Below, in pieces: positions 62,062-64,000 of a stretch of 64,000 nt of DNA. Origin of the DNA: Candidatus Manganitrophus noduliformans (lineage in GTDB: Bacteria > Nitrospirota > Nitrospiria > SBBL01 > Manganitrophaceae); contig NZ_VTOW01000004.1 in assembly GCF_012184425.1 (NCBI RefSeq), positions 282,504-346,503 of the forward strand, written 5' to 3'. A program made the translations under genes and the position numbers. Below the pieces are notes generated by a model, which made no database searches, was not told the DNA's origin, and saw nothing but the letters and a program-made list of their open reading frames with translations. The first letter of the stretch is position 1, and each line of letters opens with the position of its first letter.

Positions 62062-62808
62062 TTAGTCAGAGCAAAAGTGCCATCCCGCGCTAGAGCCACG
62101 CTCTAGACTCTTCTTCCACATCGCGATTGCGGCATTTGATGCCTTGTTCTCAGTGCCGAGTGCGAGAATTTTGGCGTAATACTTAATTGCCATTTGTTTT
62201 GCCGCTTCCGCCTTTTCTATCCCAGGGGATTTATTAATGTATTCTGAGTGACAAGGGCCTTTTGATTCAGAAGATGTTTCTGTTTCTTCGATCTTTAATG
62301 TTTTATAAAGATCGTCATAAAAGTTCCCAATTATAATGAGTGTGTCTTCTATGAATGGGCCTTTTGGAAATTTCTCTTCGTATTTTAGTGCCGCTTCAAT
62401 GTTGGGCATCCCGAAAGCCCCAGAGAAGCTGCCGGCTCCAGAGAAAATGTCCGCATAATCTGTATACGAACTGTATTGGGATTTGACATCAAGCTTCTTT
62501 GCCTCTTCCAATAATTTGCCTGTGTATTGAAGCGATCCTGAATAATGGCCAATAGTCACACCAAGGGTACTGTATTTTTTCATCCACAAATCACCATCAA
62601 TCGGCCTATTCTCGACCGTCCAAGGCTTATCAATTAGTTTTCTTAGTTCTTGATCGAGTCGAATTAAACCTTCGATGCGCTTCTCTCCATCCTCCACCGC
62701 TAAAGCTTCATATTGCGCGTATATTGCTTCTAATTTGGCTGAGACGGGGTCCGCGGCATGGACTGAAAGCGCTAGAAAGAGAATTCCAATTAAAATAGAA
62801 GGCCTCAT
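62062..62808 (-). CDS. Exported protein of unknown function
   Basis: 248 residues from MRPSILIG (an earlier ATG at 62832 is possible). A signal peptide ends at VHA. The mature protein is helical (SAKLEAIYAQYEALAVEDGEKRIEGLIRLDQELRKL). A tetratricopeptide-like end (AKQMAIKYYAKILALGTENKASNAAIAMWK) is plausible. It lies downstream of the cytochrome-like gene, same strand. Confidence 0.5.
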   Translation of the reverse strand: MRPSILIGILFLALSVHAADPVSAKLEAIYAQYEALAVEDGEKRIEGLIRLDQELRKLIDKPWTVENRPIDGDLWMKKYSTLGVTIGHYSGSLQYTGKLLEEAKKLDVKSQYSSYTDYADIFSGAGSFSGAFGMPNIEAALKYEEKFPKGPFIEDTLIIIGNFYDDLYKTLKIEETETSSESKGPCHSEYINKSPGIEKAEAAKQMAIKYYAKILALGTENKASNAAIAMWKKSLERGSSAGWHFCSD

Positions 62809-62946
62809 CTTAATTGCTACGGATAGGGTCATGTGAAGTCAGCTTTTCTCAAATAGGGTTTAGCTTCAGGATTAATTGCCATTGTGCCACGCTTTTTGCC
62901 ATGGCATCGAGTTGTAAATAATGCTCCAGTGTAGTCGATTCTCAAA

Positions 62947-63663
62947 TTAGGATTGTTTATTTGGCTCAGGCTCGGTAGGCAGGTATCTATCCACGCTCGC
63001 CTCTTCCGGAGTGAAGGTAAACTTTTTCCCAAAGTAACTTTCCCAATCGTCGATGGCTGTTACCTTCGAGTAATCTCCTGGTGTGTCTTTTGATTGAACA
63101 TAAGCCACCACAGCAACAATCTCAAAGTCGGTTAAATTCACAGGAGGTCGGGTGATAACAGGCATGCCGCTTTCTAGATCGTTGGTCCCCTTTATCCCAT
63201 GATCCTTGACCACATAGCATCGCGGGCAGTACAACGATTCAATCAGATATTCTCCTCCTGTCTTTGCGTGAGGTTTGGTTCCGGTTTCAGGATCGCCCTC
63301 TGTGCTATACCTTTCAACATACATTTGATAGCGCTCTTCCTTAACCCGGTTATGTGAAAGCGCCTCTATTCCAAGTAAACTGGGGGCTCGATCCGCATTC
63401 TGTTTAGGTAAGAGCTGGTGACAAAGGGAGCATTCTCCCTTTCCGATAGAAACGTCACCTTTTGCAAATTTAGGGTTATCTGTTCCAAAGACGAGGATTT
63501 TCCCGATGAGCGCAAGTTTCTCCTCAGAGATTGCTCTGGGAGTTCTCTTGATAGCGGGGGTGGACGTCTCCGGCTGCGTTGAGGAAGAATTATTGCTGCA
63601 AGATGAAACCAGAAAAAAGAGGTTCAAAAACAATAATAGCTTAAAAAGATTTATACGGCTCAT
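62947..63663 (-). CDS. Cytochrome-c-like lipoprotein
   Basis: 238 residues, GGAG before ATG 63663. The signal ends in LVSSC, a lipobox. One classical heme-c site CSLCH is present with a possible distal Met in MPVITRPPVNLTDFEIVAVVAYVQS. A second CPRCY lacks the heme-binding histidine. It should carry one covalent heme in the periplasm for electron transfer. Pathway partner unknown. Confidence 0.75.
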   Translation of the reverse strand: MSRINLFKLLLFLNLFFLVSSCSNNSSSTQPETSTPAIKRTPRAISEEKLALIGKILVFGTDNPKFAKGDVSIGKGECSLCHQLLPKQNADRAPSLLGIEALSHNRVKEERYQMYVERYSTEGDPETGTKPHAKTGGEYLIESLYCPRCYVVKDHGIKGTNDLESGMPVITRPPVNLTDFEIVAVVAYVQSKDTPGDYSKVTAIDDWESYFGKKFTFTPEEASVDRYLPTEPEPNKQS

Positions 63664-63873
63664 TCTCTGCTCCAAAATATTCAGAAGTAAAAGTCAAAGT
63701 AACAACCAATTAACTCAAAAGTATACCGAAGATGTGGTTTATGGCAACCTTTGATGACCCATATTGATATGGGAGCTGATTCAAGATGCGGCTATAATGT
63801 GAGATACTCCACATTGGAGTAATGACGCTTTATAGGCTAGCAGGGGGATCTACTGGCAGCAATCCACTATTTT

Positions 63874-64000
63874 TGTAAATGATCAAGTAAAAAGGACCCA
63901 CCGCGATAAAGTAAAATGGACCCACCCCTCTGGGTTATAAGGTTGCTGTTTGGACTGCTTCCTTCATTCTTTTCTGGCTGCTCTTGAAGCGATACGATTC
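63874..64000. mobile_element. End of an IS21-family insertion sequence
   Basis: TGTAAATGATCAAGT marks an IS21-like terminus. Tandem AGTAAAA(A/T)GGACCCACC units are the multiple terminal repeats typical of that family. An istB-like 3' end follows inward on the minus strand. The rest is outside the window. Confidence 0.7.
63935..64000 (-). CDS. istB: IstB-type transposition ATPase, 3' end only
   Basis: Twenty-one C-terminal codons (ESYRFKSSQKRMKEAV...) matching the end of IS21 helper ATPases. Partial at the window edge. Confidence 0.6.
   Translation of the reverse strand, partial: ESYRFKSSQKRMKEAVQTATL

Noticed and set aside
1..64000. CRISPR array or tRNA/rRNA genes
   Set aside because: No regularly spaced direct repeats and no convincing RNA gene fold were seen on either strand by eye.

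Overview
The window reads as a chromosomal segment of a GC-rich environmental bacterium (host DNA roughly 57-60% GC by eye) interrupted by one large, more AT-rich integrative element. The host genes are multidomain c-di-GMP and histidine-kinase signalling proteins, PhoX-type phosphatases, stress proteins carrying protochlorophyllide-reductase-like (PCP_red) repeats, a heme-type radical SAM/SPASM enzyme and a c-type cytochrome. This mix suggests Nitrospirota (Manganitrophus/Nitrospira-like) or a neighbouring phylum. That placement is inference; no rRNA gene is present.

Host left flank (1-20192): the start of a CBS-domain protein, a GAF-GGDEF diguanylate cyclase, two PhoX/DUF839 proteins with a mosaic pseudogene between them, a response regulator-GGDEF protein, and a two-core hybrid kinase with an ethylene-receptor-like sensor. 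A three-gene cluster follows, carrying ten PCP_red-type repeats, UspA domains, rubredoxin-like zinc ribbons and a radical SAM enzyme. After it come a CopD-like membrane protein, a PilZ protein, a lipoprotein and the first 350 codons of comM (yifB).

Integrative element (20193-61405, 41,213 bp): comM is split exactly at a TG dinucleotide. Joining 1-20192 to 61406 onward restores one 510-codon reading frame through the conserved AAMNPCKCG segment, so the site of insertion, attB and attP can all be read from the sequence. The backbone contains a large serine recombinase at the left end, a DUF932 protein, a RuvC-like resolvase with an XRE regulator, a RelE-type toxin-antitoxin pair, a primase-helicase-like ATPase, a RecB/Cas4-like nuclease coupled to a SWIM zinc-finger protein, two VirD4/HerA-like DNA-pumping ATPases (one ending in a nuclease-like domain), a LuxR-type regulator and an exported NUC-type nuclease. 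No relaxase or type IV secretion channel is visible. Cargo includes an AT-rich block of surface lipoproteins (28.3-34.5 kb), a recombinase plus GGDEF-EAL unit bounded by palindromic repeats (34.5-37.5 kb), and a run of defence-like modules (37.5-49.9 kb) punctuated by three copies of one recombinase 3' end.

The most striking observation is at the attachment sites. In the integrated state the recombinase reads out through attL into comM and ends eight codons later. If the element is circularised, the same frame reads through attP straight into a double helix-turn-helix ORF lying at the right end. Integration would therefore switch the recombinase between a 521-aa form and a predicted 668-aa form with a DNA-binding tail, while also inactivating or restoring comM.

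Host right flank (61406-64000): the last 160 codons of comM, an unrecognised exported protein, a cytochrome-c-like lipoprotein, and the edge of an IS21-family insertion sequence running off the window.
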